Notes under the pieces: generated by a model
What the model was told of the DNA's origin: nothing
Database searches by the model: none
The model's input: the letters and a program-made list of their open reading frames with translations, nothing else
Program-made: the position numbers and the translations under genes
Shown here: positions 26,482 to 36,054 of the stretch, piece after piece
How the letters are laid out: the number at the start of each line of letters is the position of its first letter
How positions within the stretch are numbered: the stretch's first letter is position 1
Assembly: GCF_023015965.1 (NCBI RefSeq)
Contig: NZ_JALKAN010000001.1
Coordinates: 558,001 to 622,000, forward strand
Length of the DNA stretch: 64,000 nt
Source of the DNA: Allomuricauda sp. F6463D
GTDB taxonomy: Bacteria; Bacteroidota; Bacteroidia; Flavobacteriales; Flavobacteriaceae
Reading direction: 5' to 3'

Positions 26482-26835
26482 ATGGCAATTATTATAACAG
26501 ATGAATGCATAAATTGTGGTGCTTGCGAGCCAGAATGCCCAAATACAGCAATTTATGAAGGTGCAGATGAATGGAGATATAGTGATGGAACTTCATTAAA
26601 AGGCGATGTAGTTTTGCCCAATGGCAAAGAAGTTAGCTCTGATGAGGTTCAAGAGCCTGTCAGTGATGAACTTTATTATATTGTTCCAGATAAATGTACG
26701 GAATGCAAAGGCTTTCATGAAGAACCACAATGTGCGGCAGTTTGTCCTGTGGATTGTTGTGTACCGGATGAGGACCACGAAGAAACCGAGGAAGAATTAC
26801 TGGGCAAACAAAAGTTTATGCATCCAGATGGTTAA
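26482..26835 (+). CDS. 4Fe-4S dicluster ferredoxin
   Basis: A 117-residue electron carrier with two cluster-binding motifs: [16 protein letters not shown] (CxxCxxCxxxCP) and [18 protein letters not shown], the second with a longer gap before its third Cys. Acidic overall, cytosolic. The two motifs are separated by an insert (about residues 25-70) that includes [20 protein letters not shown], making it longer than clostridial-type 2[4Fe-4S] ferredoxins. Divergent from the LuxC-like reductase; a redox partnership is possible but not shown. Confidence 0.93.
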   Translation: MAIIITDECINCGACEPECPNTAIYEGADEWRYSDGTSLKGDVVLPNGKEVSSDEVQEPVSDELYYIVPDKCTECKGFHEEPQCAAVCPVDCCVPDEDHEETEEELLGKQKFMHPDG

Positions 26836-26858
26836 GCCATAAAAAACATTTAATTTAG

Positions 26859-26888
26859 CCCGAACCTTAAATGATTCGGGTTTTTTTA
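26859..26888 (+). terminator. Rho-independent terminator after the ferredoxin gene
   Basis: CCCGAA / TTCGGG stem (26859-26864 and 26875-26880) with a 10-nt loop and a 7-T tract, 23 bp after the ferredoxin stop. Confidence 0.85.
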
Positions 26889-27010
26889 TGCAAAAAAAAG
26901 ATTATAACGGTATTTGGAAACATGTAGGGTGCACATTGTCCCTAATTGCCATTTTTGGAATGATCGCTTTGGTGGTTATCAGTCTTTATTTATTGATTCA
27001 AGGCTTTTAG
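26888..27010 (+). CDS. Possible 40-residue single-span membrane peptide
   Basis: ATG at 26888, right after the T-tract of the ferredoxin terminator. It encodes a basic start (MQKKDYNGIWKHVG) and one long hydrophobic segment (CTLSLIAIFGMIALVVISLY). A charged N-terminus followed by a 20+-residue hydrophobic stretch is what a genuine small membrane protein looks like. Against it: there is no room for a separate promoter, so it would need terminator read-through. Not recognised. Confidence 0.4.
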   Translation: MQKKDYNGIWKHVGCTLSLIAIFGMIALVVISLYLLIQGF

Positions 27011-27032
27011 TCACAGTATTAAAACTTCAACT

Positions 27033-27040
27033 TATATTTG
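27033..27040 (+). promoter_or_regulatory. Promoter -7 element upstream of ychF
   Basis: TATATTTG followed by CAGCC, 135 nt before the ychF ATG, implying a 5' UTR of about 130 nt. The UTR is A/T-rich and shows no clear hairpin or riboswitch. Confidence 0.4.
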
Positions 27041-27175
27041 CAGCCTCAAATCAGTTTTCAATGATTGGTTAGCATTTAGCAATTAAAAATGAAATCAAGA
27101 TTCTATACTAATTATAGAAATTTTTTTTTGAATACTGATAACAAAAATCTGATATCGAAATCTAATAGCTAGTAA

Positions 27176-28270
27176 ATGAAAGCAGGTATTGTAGGATTGC
27201 CCAACGTTGGAAAATCAACACTTTTCAACTGTTTATCCAATGCAAAGGCACAAAGTGCCAATTTTCCGTTTTGTACCATAGAACCTAATATTGGTATAGT
27301 CAATGTACCGGACACACGTTTGGAGAAATTGGAAGAATTGGTCGATCCTGAACGTGTACTGCCCGCAACAGTGGAAATTGTGGATATAGCAGGGTTGGTA
27401 AAGGGTGCCAGTAAAGGGGAAGGACTTGGGAACCAATTTTTGGGAAATATCCGAGAAACCGATGCCATTCTACACGTACTCCGCTGTTTTGATAATGATA
27501 ACGTAGTACACGTTGACGGTTCCGTGGACCCAATAAGGGACAAGGAGACCATTGACATGGAATTGCAATTAAAGGATTTGGAGAGTGTTGAGAAAAAGCT
27601 TGATAAAGTAAAACGAGCAGCTAAAACCGGTAATAAAGAAGCCCAGAAAGAAGAAGCGGTGCTTTCTGCACTAAAAGAAGGGCTTGAGGCTGGAAAATCC
27701 GTAAGGGCCATTGAAGTTGGTGAAGATGAACGTGAAGAATTCGTAAAACCACTACAATTGATTACGGACAAACCTGTAATGTATGTTTGTAATGTGGACG
27801 AAAGCGCAGCTGTCGATGGAAATGCTTATGTAGAAAAAGTAAAAAAAGCAGTTGCCGACGAAAATGCCGAAGTCATTTTTTTGGCTGTAGGAACAGAAGC
27901 AGACATCACTGAGTTGGAAACCTACGAAGAACGTCAAATGTTTTTGGAAGACCTTGGTCTTTCAGAGCCTGGTTCCGCAAAATTGATTCGTGGCGCCTAT
28001 AAATTACTCGATTTGGAAACCTACTTTACTGCAGGTGTCAAAGAAGTGCGAGCATGGACCATTCCTGTTGGGGCTACTGCACCACAGGCTGCAGGTGTCA
28101 TCCATACCGATTTTGAAAAAGGATTTATCCGCGCCGAAGTCATTTCTTACGACGACTACATAGAACACGGTAGCGAAGCCAAAGTAAAAGAAGCCGGCCG
28201 TATGCGTGTAGAAGGTAAAGAGTACATTGTAAAAGACGGTGATGTGATGCACTTTAGGTTCAACGTATAA
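27176..28270 (+). CDS. ychF: Redox-regulated ATPase YchF (Obg family)
   Basis: A 364-residue ribosome-associated P-loop NTPase that prefers ATP. The G1 loop GLPNVGKSTLFNCLSNAKAQ and the region FPFCTIEPNIGIVNVPD mark the Obg/YchF group; the G3 motif reads DIAGLVKGASKGEGLGNQFL. The G4 motif is replaced by CNVDESA, as in YchF proteins. The C-terminal TGS domain covers about residues 280-364 (TYFTAGVKEVRAWTIPVGAT ... GKEYIVKDGDVMHFRFNV). A large antisense frame inside it is not coding. Confidence 0.97.
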   Translation: MKAGIVGLPNVGKSTLFNCLSNAKAQSANFPFCTIEPNIGIVNVPDTRLEKLEELVDPERVLPATVEIVDIAGLVKGASKGEGLGNQFLGNIRETDAILHVLRCFDNDNVVHVDGSVDPIRDKETIDMELQLKDLESVEKKLDKVKRAAKTGNKEAQKEEAVLSALKEGLEAGKSVRAIEVGEDEREEFVKPLQLITDKPVMYVCNVDESAAVDGNAYVEKVKKAVADENAEVIFLAVGTEADITELETYEERQMFLEDLGLSEPGSAKLIRGAYKLLDLETYFTAGVKEVRAWTIPVGATAPQAAGVIHTDFEKGFIRAEVISYDDYIEHGSEAKVKEAGRMRVEGKEYIVKDGDVMHFRFNV

Positions 28271-28325
28271 AGCGCTGGACATCGTAATCCTTATTGTTTT
28301 GATTTTCCAATCTACTGACGTGGAC

Positions 28326-28333
28326 TAGTTTTG
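28326..28333 (+). promoter_or_regulatory. Promoter -7 element of the DMT transporter
   Basis: TAGTTTTG, only 4 nt before the ATG at 28338. A TTTG at 28298-28301 is 24 nt upstream, slightly farther than usual. If this is the promoter, the message would be leaderless. Confidence 0.35.
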
Positions 28334-28337
28334 AATT

Positions 28338-29240
28338 ATGTCCAGAAAGAGTTTGGGGGTTATATATGGTGTTTTGGGAGTTGTTATGTTCTCCTCGAAA
28401 GCTGTTATGGTAAAACTTGCCTATGCCTACGATGTGGATACACTTGATTTGCTTTTGTTTCGAATGTTGTTTTCCCTGCCGTTCTACATTTTCATGCTCT
28501 TTCTGATTCGTAAAAAATCTACAAAAACAACAATTGCCGGTAAGGATTATGCTTGGCTCTTTCTTTTTGGTTTCGTTGGCTACTATTTGGCTAGTTATTT
28601 CGACTTTTTAGGGTTAAACTACATAAAGGCAGGATTGGAGCGGATTATTTTGTTCGTGTATCCCACCATTGTTGTATTTCTTAGTTGGTTGGTTTTTAAA
28701 CAAAAGATAACCCGGGTACAGTTTATTGCTATTGTCATTACATATATTGGCGTAGTGATTACATTTTGGGATGAATTGGACGTTGCTGGAACTAAAGTAC
28801 TTTTAGGCGGTTTTTTGGTTTTATTGAGTGCCATTACCTACGCATCATATCTAGTAGGAAGTGGTTGGTTGATACCCAAATTTGGGGCACTACGGTTTAC
28901 CTGCTATGCTATGATAGTGTCCACCATCTGTATTGTATTCCATTATGTGGTTTCTGGCAATTGGGAATTAATGGATTACCCTTGGCCTGTTTACGCTTAT
29001 GGTTTGGTCATGGCCATTTTTGCCACATTTATTCCGTCTTTTTTAGTTTCGGCAGCAATCGAAAGACTGGGCGCCTCCAATTTTTCAATTTTGGGAAGTT
29101 TGGGGCCCATTTCAACCATATTGTTGGCTTTTGTGTTTTTGGACGAAAAACTCACATATTGGCAACTTGTTGGAATGTTAGTGGTTATTTTTGGAGTGAC
29201 CTATTTATCGATACAAGGAAAAAATAAGGCTAAAGGCTGA
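28338..29240 (+). CDS. EamA/DMT-superfamily transporter
   Basis: A 300-residue inner-membrane protein with about ten hydrophobic segments arranged as two EamA repeats. The first ends with LERIILFVYPTIVVFLSWLV, and the second repeats the pattern with GASNFSILGSLGPISTILLA and FLDEKLTYWQLVGMLVVIFG. Members export amino acids, metabolites or drugs; the substrate cannot be told. It appears monocistronic between ychF and parE. Confidence 0.92.
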   Translation: MSRKSLGVIYGVLGVVMFSSKAVMVKLAYAYDVDTLDLLLFRMLFSLPFYIFMLFLIRKKSTKTTIAGKDYAWLFLFGFVGYYLASYFDFLGLNYIKAGLERIILFVYPTIVVFLSWLVFKQKITRVQFIAIVITYIGVVITFWDELDVAGTKVLLGGFLVLLSAITYASYLVGSGWLIPKFGALRFTCYAMIVSTICIVFHYVVSGNWELMDYPWPVYAYGLVMAIFATFIPSFLVSAAIERLGASNFSILGSLGPISTILLAFVFLDEKLTYWQLVGMLVVIFGVTYLSIQGKNKAKG

Positions 29241-29342
29241 TATATATTAACAATTATTGTTTTTCATTGTTGATTACTTTCTACCGCACATACTCTTATT
29301 TTAGCCCCTATATTTTATATTGCAATGATTAACCCTTAACTA

Positions 29343-31202
29343 ATGGCAGACACCCAATATACTGAGGATAATATCCGTTCGCTGGACTGGAAGGAGCATA
29401 TTCGTATGCGTCCGGGGATGTACATTGGAAAATTGGGCGACGGTTCCTCCGCAGATGATGGAATTTATATTCTCCTAAAAGAAGTTCTCGATAACTCTAT
29501 CGATGAATTTGTAATGGGAGCGGGAAAGACCATCGAGATCAATATCAAGGAAAACACGGTACATGTTCGCGATTACGGTCGTGGCATTCCACTTGGCAAA
29601 GTAGTGGACGTGGTTTCCAAAATGAATACGGGAGGTAAGTACGATACCCGTGCCTTTAAAAAATCCGTAGGATTGAACGGGGTAGGTACCAAAGCTGTGA
29701 ATGCACTATCTACATATTTTAGAGTTGAATCCAACAGAGACGGACAATCCAAATTTGCAGAGTTTGAAACAGGGAATTTGGTCAACGAAGAGCTTTTGGA
29801 AGAATCATCCAGAAGAAAAGGAACCAAGGTAAGTTTTATTCCCGATGAATCCATCTTTAAAAAATACAAATACAGAAATGAGTATGTAGAGCGGATGCTC
29901 AAATACTACGTTTACTTGAATCCTGGTTTAACCATTGTTTTTAATGGAGAAAAATTCCATTCCGAAAATGGTTTAAAAGATTTGTTGGAGGATAACAATA
30001 ATCAAGAAGACTTTCTATATCCCATTATCCATCTCAAGGGTGATGACATTGAAGTGGCAATGACCCACAGCAAAACACAATATAGTGAAGAATACCATTC
30101 TTTTGTAAATGGACAACATACAACGCAAGGAGGTACGCACCAATCTGCATTTAGAGAAGCTGTGGTGAAAACCATTCGCGATTTCTATGGTAAAAATTAT
30201 GATGCGTCGGACATTCGAAAATCGATTATCTCCGCGGTTTCCATAAAAGTAATGGAACCCGTGTTCGAGAGCCAGACGAAAACAAAACTAGGCTCTACCG
30301 ATATGGGAGGTAATTTGCCCACAGTACGTACATATATAAATGATTTTGTAGGTACACAATTGGACAACTACCTGCATAAAAACCCGCCGACCGCCGAAGC
30401 GCTTCAAAGAAAGATAGTACAGGCAGAGAAAGAGCGAAAGGAACTTTCCGGTATTCGAAAGCTTGCCAGGGACCGTGCCAAAAAAGCCAGTCTCCACAAT
30501 AAAAAACTTCGGGATTGTCGTGTCCATCTTCAAGACATGAAAAAAGACCGCCGTTTGGAATCCACTCTTTTTATAACAGAGGGCGACTCCGCATCAGGTT
30601 CCATTACCAAATCCAGGGATGTGAACACCCAAGCCGTATTTAGTTTACGTGGGAAACCCTTGAATTCCTACGGAATGTCCAAAAAAATTGTGTACGAAAA
30701 CGAGGAGTTCAACCTTTTACAGGCTGCGCTTAATATTGAAGACTCCATGGAAGATTTGAGGTACAACAATATCGTAATTGCCACGGATGCCGATGTGGAT
30801 GGAATGCATATTCGATTGTTGTTGATTACCTTTTTCTTACAGTTTTTTCCAGAACTAATAAAAGAAAATCATTTGTACATTCTTCAAACCCCGTTGTTCA
30901 GAGTACGCAATAAAAAAGAAACCATTTATTGCTACAGTGATGAGGAAAAAAGGAATGCAATTGAAAAACTAACCGGAAAAACGGAAATTACCCGATTCAA
31001 GGGATTGGGCGAAATTTCACCGGATGAGTTTCAGCACTTTATTGGAGATGATATTCGCTTGGAACCGGTAATGCTGGATAAGGCAATGAGCATAGATAGT
31101 CTATTAAAATTTTATATGGGGAAAAATACACCGGATAGGCAAGAGTTTATCATAAACAACCTTAAAGTAGAACTTGATTTAATAGAAGAAAACCAACTAT
31201 AA
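29343..31202 (+). CDS. parE: DNA topoisomerase IV subunit B
   Basis: ATPase/TOPRIM subunit of type IIA topoisomerase, 619 residues. The GHKL ATPase shows [19 protein letters not shown] and DYGRGIP; the TOPRIM domain shows [16 protein letters not shown] and [20 protein letters not shown]. At about 620 residues, without the long insertion of gyrases, and directly followed by its A subunit (24 bp), it fits ParE rather than GyrB. It unlinks daughter chromosomes. Upstream there is a near-match -7 (TATTTTAG), but no exact one. Confidence 0.93.
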   Translation: MADTQYTEDNIRSLDWKEHIRMRPGMYIGKLGDGSSADDGIYILLKEVLDNSIDEFVMGAGKTIEINIKENTVHVRDYGRGIPLGKVVDVVSKMNTGGKYDTRAFKKSVGLNGVGTKAVNALSTYFRVESNRDGQSKFAEFETGNLVNEELLEESSRRKGTKVSFIPDESIFKKYKYRNEYVERMLKYYVYLNPGLTIVFNGEKFHSENGLKDLLEDNNNQEDFLYPIIHLKGDDIEVAMTHSKTQYSEEYHSFVNGQHTTQGGTHQSAFREAVVKTIRDFYGKNYDASDIRKSIISAVSIKVMEPVFESQTKTKLGSTDMGGNLPTVRTYINDFVGTQLDNYLHKNPPTAEALQRKIVQAEKERKELSGIRKLARDRAKKASLHNKKLRDCRVHLQDMKKDRRLESTLFITEGDSASGSITKSRDVNTQAVFSLRGKPLNSYGMSKKIVYENEEFNLLQAALNIEDSMEDLRYNNIVIATDADVDGMHIRLLLITFFLQFFPELIKENHLYILQTPLFRVRNKKETIYCYSDEEKRNAIEKLTGKTEITRFKGLGEISPDEFQHFIGDDIRLEPVMLDKAMSIDSLLKFYMGKNTPDRQEFIINNLKVELDLIEENQL

Positions 31203-31226
31203 CCCAAATAAATGCCTTGCTTCTAA

Positions 31227-33854
31227 ATGGAAGATAATGAAGAACTGAACCATGAAAGTTTAGACCACCAAGAGGACTCCCAAGATAGCCTGGTGAAGGT
31301 TACGGGGATGTACAAGGATTGGTTTTTGGATTACGCTTCGTATGTAATATTAGAACGTGCCGTACCTGCCATTGAAGATGGATTTAAGCCCGTTCAGCGC
31401 AGAATCATGCATGCATTAAAAGAATTGGACGATGGTCGCTATAACAAAGTTGCCAATGTTGTGGGCCATACCATGCAGTATCATCCCCACGGCGATGCCA
31501 GTATTGCTGATGCCATGGTTCAAATCGGGCAAAAAGATCTACTAATCGACACTCAGGGTAACTGGGGAAATATTTTGACCGGGGATGGAGCCGCAGCACC
31601 ACGATATATAGAGGCTCGACTTTCAAAGTTCGCGCTCGAAGTTGTGTACAGCCCAAAAATTACAGAATGGCAACTATCTTATGATGGCAGAAAGAAAGAA
31701 CCGGTAAATCTGCCCGTAAAATTTCCATTGTTGCTTGCGCAAGGTGCGGAAGGAATAGCCGTGGGGCTTTCCACAAAAATTTTACCCCACAATTTTATTG
31801 AATTGATAGACGCTTCCATAAAACATTTACAAGGAAAGCGATTTACCATTTATCCCGATTTTCCAACAGCCGGAATCATTGATGTAACTAACTACAACGA
31901 CGGTATGCGCGGGGGCAAGGTTCGGGTGCGGGCAAAAATTTCAACATTGGACAAGAACACTCTTGTTATTAACGAAATTCCGTATGGCACCAACACTTCT
32001 TCATTGATTGATTCCATTTTAAAAGCCAATGATAAAGGGAAAATCAAAGTAAAAAAGATTGAGGACAACACGGCAGCCGAAGTAGAGATATTGGTACACT
32101 TGCCAAATGGAATCTCTCCCGACAAAACCATTGACGCCCTCTACGCTTTTACCGCTTGTGAATCATCCATATCGCCCCTAGGTTGTGTTATTGAAGACAA
32201 TAAACCTTTGTTCATCGGTGTAAAAGAGATGCTTGAAAGATCCACAGACAATACAGTGGACTTACTTAAAGCAGAGCTTCAAATACAATTGGACGAACTT
32301 GAGGAGCAATGGCACTTTTCATCGTTGGAAAGAATCTTTATTGAGAAAAGGATTTACCGTGAAATCGAAGAAGAGGAAACGTGGGAAGGGGTGATCAAGG
32401 CTATTGATGAAGGGTTGAAACCACATATTTCACATTTAAAGAGGGCCGTAACCAAAGAAGACATTGTTCGATTGACCGAAATCCGAATCAAACGAATTTC
32501 AAAATTTGATTTAGATAAAGCACAACAACTCATTGAAAGTTTAGAGGATAGGATTGCCGAAACCAAGCATCACTTGGAGCATTTGATAGACTATGCAGTT
32601 GCTTATTTTAAAGAGCTCAAAAAGAAATATGGTGAAGGCAGGGAGCGGAAATCAGAAATAAGAATTTTTGATGATATCGAAGCTACCAAAGTAGTCATTA
32701 GAAACACGAAGCTCTACGTAAACCGCAAAGAAGGTTTTATCGGAACCTCTTTAAAAAGAGATGAATACGTCACGGATTGTAGTGACATTGACGACATTAT
32801 TGTCTTTACGGAAAAAGGCGAAATGATGGTCACCAAAGTGGATTCCAAGGTGTTTATCGGGAAAAACATTATCCACGTAGCCGTATTTAAAAAGAAAGAC
32901 AAGCGCACTACTTACAACATGATTTACAAAATCATGAAAGGCGGCCCAAGTTACGTGAAGCGATTCAATGTAACCAGTATGACAAGGGACAAGCTGTATC
33001 AGCTCACTGGAGACAAGCCATCTGCCGAAGTACTATATTTTTCAGCAAACCCCAATGGCGAGGCCGAAGTTGTCACAATAATGCTGCGTCAATCGGGAAG
33101 CATAAAGAAACTTAAATGGGATCTTGATTTTTCAGATGTACTTATCAAAGGCCGTGGATCTAAAGGAAATCTAGTTACTAAATATGCGGTAAAACGCATT
33201 GAATTAAAAGAAAAAGGAGTTTCCACCTTAAAACCGAGAAAAATTTGGTTCGATGATGTAGTGAGCAGACTAAATGTTGATGGAAGAGGGGAGTTACTTG
33301 GTGAATTCAAAGGAGATGACCTGCTGTTGGTAATAGACCAGAAAGGCATTGTTAAAACCATTCCACCAGATTTGCTGACCCGATTTAACGACAACATGGT
33401 CGTGTTGGAAAAGTGGAACCCAGACAAGCCAATTTCAGTTGTACACTACGTAGGTGACAAGGAACGCTTTTACCTAAAAAGATTTTTGATAGAAAATCCA
33501 AACAGGGAAGAAGTTGTAATTTCCGACGACACCAATTCTTATATGGAACTCGTATCCACAGATTGGAGACCTAGATTGGAAATAGAATTTGTAAAACCAC
33601 GAGGGAAAGACCCTAAACCCAACCAAGAGGTGGATGTTGAGGATTTTATATCCGTTAAAGGAATTAAAGCCCTCGGAAATCAAATTACCCCGGAAAAAGT
33701 CAAGAATATCAACGTTTTGGAATCTTTACCATACGAAGAACCCCAAGAGCAAAAAACAGAAGATATTGAAGTGGTTGGTGAAGAGCAAATAGAAAACGGC
33801 GATGATGATATAGAGACAAATAATGACAGTTCCGACCAAACCACTTTGTTTTGA
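31227..33854 (+). CDS. parC: DNA topoisomerase IV subunit A
   Basis: The 875-residue DNA-cleaving subunit, partner of the preceding parE. The active-site tyrosine is Tyr127 in GAAAPRYIEARLS, with the winged-helix stretch VGHTMQYHPHGDASIADAM ahead of it. A long coiled region (residues 350-500, ending YFKELKKKYGEGRERKSEIR) and C-terminal beta-pinwheel blades follow. The gyrase-box signature (QRRGGKG) is not seen, supporting ParC over GyrA. The acidic C-terminus (about 825-875) is low complexity. Confidence 0.93.
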   Translation: MEDNEELNHESLDHQEDSQDSLVKVTGMYKDWFLDYASYVILERAVPAIEDGFKPVQRRIMHALKELDDGRYNKVANVVGHTMQYHPHGDASIADAMVQIGQKDLLIDTQGNWGNILTGDGAAAPRYIEARLSKFALEVVYSPKITEWQLSYDGRKKEPVNLPVKFPLLLAQGAEGIAVGLSTKILPHNFIELIDASIKHLQGKRFTIYPDFPTAGIIDVTNYNDGMRGGKVRVRAKISTLDKNTLVINEIPYGTNTSSLIDSILKANDKGKIKVKKIEDNTAAEVEILVHLPNGISPDKTIDALYAFTACESSISPLGCVIEDNKPLFIGVKEMLERSTDNTVDLLKAELQIQLDELEEQWHFSSLERIFIEKRIYREIEEEETWEGVIKAIDEGLKPHISHLKRAVTKEDIVRLTEIRIKRISKFDLDKAQQLIESLEDRIAETKHHLEHLIDYAVAYFKELKKKYGEGRERKSEIRIFDDIEATKVVIRNTKLYVNRKEGFIGTSLKRDEYVTDCSDIDDIIVFTEKGEMMVTKVDSKVFIGKNIIHVAVFKKKDKRTTYNMIYKIMKGGPSYVKRFNVTSMTRDKLYQLTGDKPSAEVLYFSANPNGEAEVVTIMLRQSGSIKKLKWDLDFSDVLIKGRGSKGNLVTKYAVKRIELKEKGVSTLKPRKIWFDDVVSRLNVDGRGELLGEFKGDDLLLVIDQKGIVKTIPPDLLTRFNDNMVVLEKWNPDKPISVVHYVGDKERFYLKRFLIENPNREEVVISDDTNSYMELVSTDWRPRLEIEFVKPRGKDPKPNQEVDVEDFISVKGIKALGNQITPEKVKNINVLESLPYEEPQEQKTEDIEVVGEEQIENGDDDIETNNDSSDQTTLF

Positions 33855-33915
33855 TGCTTATTATGGCTTATTTTCGCAAACAACATATCTAAAGCGTAAA
33901 GCTTAAATTTTCTTT

Positions 33916-34878
33916 ATGGATTTTACAAACCCCCTGGTATACGGTGTGCCAGTATTTATCGCCTTTATATTACTGGAATTAACATATAGCAAAACCCACG
34001 ATCACGATCATCACGATCTGTATAATTGGAAGGATTTGGCTGCAAGTGGTTTTATGGGAATAGGATCGGCTATTTTAGGGCCATTATTTAAAGTGGCATT
34101 TGCTATTTTGCTGTTCGAAGGAACCTACGAGCTTTTTAATCCCGAGGTTGATGGGGTAAGAACCAACATTATGGGATATGCATCTTTTGGTTACGCTTGG
34201 TTTGTTTGGATCCTGTGCCAATTGGCAGACGATTTCACCTATTACTGGTTCCACAGGGCCAATCACGAAATCCGGATTTTGTGGGCAGCCCACATTGTTC
34301 ACCATTCATCGGACAATTTTAACTTGGGTACGGCCATACGTAACGGGTGGTTTACAATATTATACAAGCCCTTCTTTTATATATGGATGCCGGCCATTGG
34401 ATTCCCTCCAGAAATGGTTTTGGTATGTTTGGGAATTGAAGCCCTATGGCAGTTTCAATTGCACACCGTATATGTTCCAAAGCTTGGGTTTTTGGAAAAA
34501 TTTATGAACACGCACACCATGCACCAAGTGCACCACGCCCAAAATGTGGAATATTTGGATAAAAATCATGGAGGGTTCTTGAATATATTTGACAAAGTGT
34601 TCGGCACCTGGAAAGAATTGGATGATGATATCGATGTTAAGTACGGTGTAATACATGCGCCAGATTCTTACAACCCTATGGTTATTCTTACGCATGAGTT
34701 CAAAGACATTTGGAACGACATGAAGAAGTCCAAAAAATTGTCACATAAATTGATGTATATCTTTGGCCCTCCGGGATGGAGTCATGATGGGAGCACGCTT
34801 ACGGTAAAACAACAGCAGCGCTTGTTCAATAAGCAAAAAGCAGCAAGTCCAGAGTTGACGTACCAGAGACCCAATTGA
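33916..34878 (+). CDS. Sterol desaturase / fatty acid hydroxylase family protein
   Basis: A 320-residue integral membrane di-iron oxygenase-like enzyme. The three His boxes are visible: FHRANHEIRILWAAHIVHHS (first two) and HTMHQVHHAQN (third), with a possible fourth H in NKNHGGF. About four to five hydrophobic segments surround them. It could hydroxylate or desaturate fatty acyl chains, or a carotenoid/hopanoid-like lipid. The His/Asp stretch near the N-terminus (HDHDHHDLYNW) is odd, of unknown meaning. It follows parC by 61 bp but is probably separately transcribed. Confidence 0.88.
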   Translation: MDFTNPLVYGVPVFIAFILLELTYSKTHDHDHHDLYNWKDLAASGFMGIGSAILGPLFKVAFAILLFEGTYELFNPEVDGVRTNIMGYASFGYAWFVWILCQLADDFTYYWFHRANHEIRILWAAHIVHHSSDNFNLGTAIRNGWFTILYKPFFYIWMPAIGFPPEMVLVCLGIEALWQFQLHTVYVPKLGFLEKFMNTHTMHQVHHAQNVEYLDKNHGGFLNIFDKVFGTWKELDDDIDVKYGVIHAPDSYNPMVILTHEFKDIWNDMKKSKKLSHKLMYIFGPPGWSHDGSTLTVKQQQRLFNKQKAASPELTYQRPN

Positions 34879-34953
34879 TGTATTTGTGAACATTACACTT
34901 CATAAAGGCAATATCATCACTTCTAAATCCTGATGTGCTAAAACTGCATTAGA

Positions 34954-35331
34954 TCAGTCAATTTTAAAGGCGGTTCCTTTAAATTTATTATTATCACCAA
35001 CAATGTTGTATTCAAAAGTATATGAAGACCCCGATGTCGTCAATATTTTTATATGAATAGGTTTCTCTTCTGCTTTGTTTTTGGGATTCAAATTTTTTAG
35101 CACATACTCACAGTCATTGATCCAGCGAATAGAAGAGGAATCCTTTTTACCTTCAAATTCGTCAACCTCTAAATCCAAAGTCCTATGAAACACAGTCTCT
35201 TTTTCTTCGCCATTAATTGTGGCTTTAAAAGAGAAAGACCCTGTTTTAAAGTCTTCACAGTTACGTTGTGGAGCTTGACCGCATGCCATAAAAAATAGTA
35301 AAATCACGAAAGAAAAGATGAATTTTATCAT
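34954..35331 (-). CDS. Lipoprotein of unknown function
   Basis: A 125-residue exported lipoprotein: MIKFIFSFVILLFFMAC with a lipobox ending FMAC (Cys17). The mature part is a small beta-rich domain with SFSFKATINGEEKETVFHR and SIRWINDCEYVLKNLNPKNK. Related short lipoproteins in flavobacteria are sometimes misnamed DNA topoisomerase IV because of the neighbouring genes; nothing here supports that. The ATG at 35331 is preferred over a TTG at 35367 that overlaps the regulator gene. It lies 32 bp downstream of the XRE regulator and is probably co-transcribed with it. Confidence 0.8.
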   Translation of the reverse strand: MIKFIFSFVILLFFMACGQAPQRNCEDFKTGSFSFKATINGEEKETVFHRTLDLEVDEFEGKKDSSSIRWINDCEYVLKNLNPKNKAEEKPIHIKILTTSGSSYTFEYNIVGDNNKFKGTAFKID

Positions 35332-35363
35332 AACAGCAAAGAAACGGAAAGTAGGTGAAAAGG

Positions 35364-35771
35364 TCAATCGTTTTTTGGACTGAATGTTTTAAAAGTACCA
35401 TCAGTATAGAAAAAAACAATTTTATAAGGCTCTACAGGTCCGTTTATCTGCTTTTCATTGTTCGAATGGCTTATTTCGAGATTCTCATCTATTGACATTT
35501 CCACCTCCTCTGAAGTTCCATCAGTTTCATTTAGAATTTCGGTATCTGCTTTTCTTGGAAAATACCCTTCGCCTTTTAATAGCCAATATAAATCAACCTC
35601 GGGGTAGGTGTTTACCAATTTCATGACAAAATCCAGACTAGGTTTATTTCTCCCATTCAACAAATGGGAAATGCTGGATCGTTGCACACCAATCTCATCA
35701 GCAAATCCTGAGACAGATAATTCGAAATGATCGATGATCGCTTGTATGCGTGTTACAATATCTTTATTCAC
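35364..35771 (-). CDS. XRE-family helix-turn-helix regulator
   Basis: A 135-residue DNA-binding protein. The N-terminal HTH_3 domain spans about residues 7-68: LSVSGFADEIGVQRSSISHL, then LNGRNKPSLDFVMKLVNTYP. The C-terminal half is acidic and low in motifs, with an aromatic strand (PYKIVFFYTDGTFKTFSP) at the end. It starts with GTG at 35771; no in-frame ATG exists upstream. The divergent 283-bp gap to the M14 peptidase holds several TTACA/TGTAA palindromes, one overlapping its own start codon, so autoregulation is likely. Confidence 0.88.
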   Translation of the reverse strand: MNKDIVTRIQAIIDHFELSVSGFADEIGVQRSSISHLLNGRNKPSLDFVMKLVNTYPEVDLYWLLKGEGYFPRKADTEILNETDGTSEEVEMSIDENLEISHSNNEKQINGPVEPYKIVFFYTDGTFKTFSPKND

Positions 35772-36036
35772 AAGTGTAAATTAATATGTGCCCAAGATAA
35801 CATTATAAGTTTTAAATCAAAACAAAACATATGAAATACACTTGTATTAATTCAATAAATACTAGACATAAAACATTGTATTTCTTTGATAAATAATGCA
35901 ATATATGTATAAACAATGCGGTGTTTACAAAAATATCTAAAACTGATAATTTTCATTGCTCATCAAATTACATTTGTAACTATTTTATATCGATGTGGTG
36001 TTACAAATGTAAATTAAAGGTTGGTTACTTTTGTAA
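35767..36036. promoter_or_regulatory. Array of TTACA..TGTAA-type palindromic operators
   Basis: Five related palindromes lie in this divergent gap: TTCACAAGTGTAAA (35767-35780, overlapping the regulator's GTG), AATACACTTGTATT (35835-35848, perfect 6+2+6), TTACATTTGTAA (35968-35979), TTACAAATGTAA (36001-36012) and TTACTTTTGTAA (36025-36036, weaker). The third and fourth are mirror copies with a 33-bp offset. Two of them contain a TAnnTTTG -7 sequence (35969-35976 and 36026-36033), so a bound protein would block promoters. Binding by the adjacent XRE protein is inference. Confidence 0.6.
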
Positions 36037-36054
36037 ACTTTAAGAATAAGCCCC

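Noticed and set aside
27169..27771. 200-codon open frame on the minus strand, Ser-rich
   Set aside because: It lies wholly antisense to ychF, whose GTPase and TGS motifs are unmistakable; Ser-rich composition is typical of a shadow frame.
29343..33854. Gyrase rather than topoisomerase IV for the adjacent B and A subunits
   Set aside because: B and A subunit genes are adjacent, the B subunit is about 620 residues, and no GyrA box was found; ParE/ParC is the better reading, though a close call without alignment.
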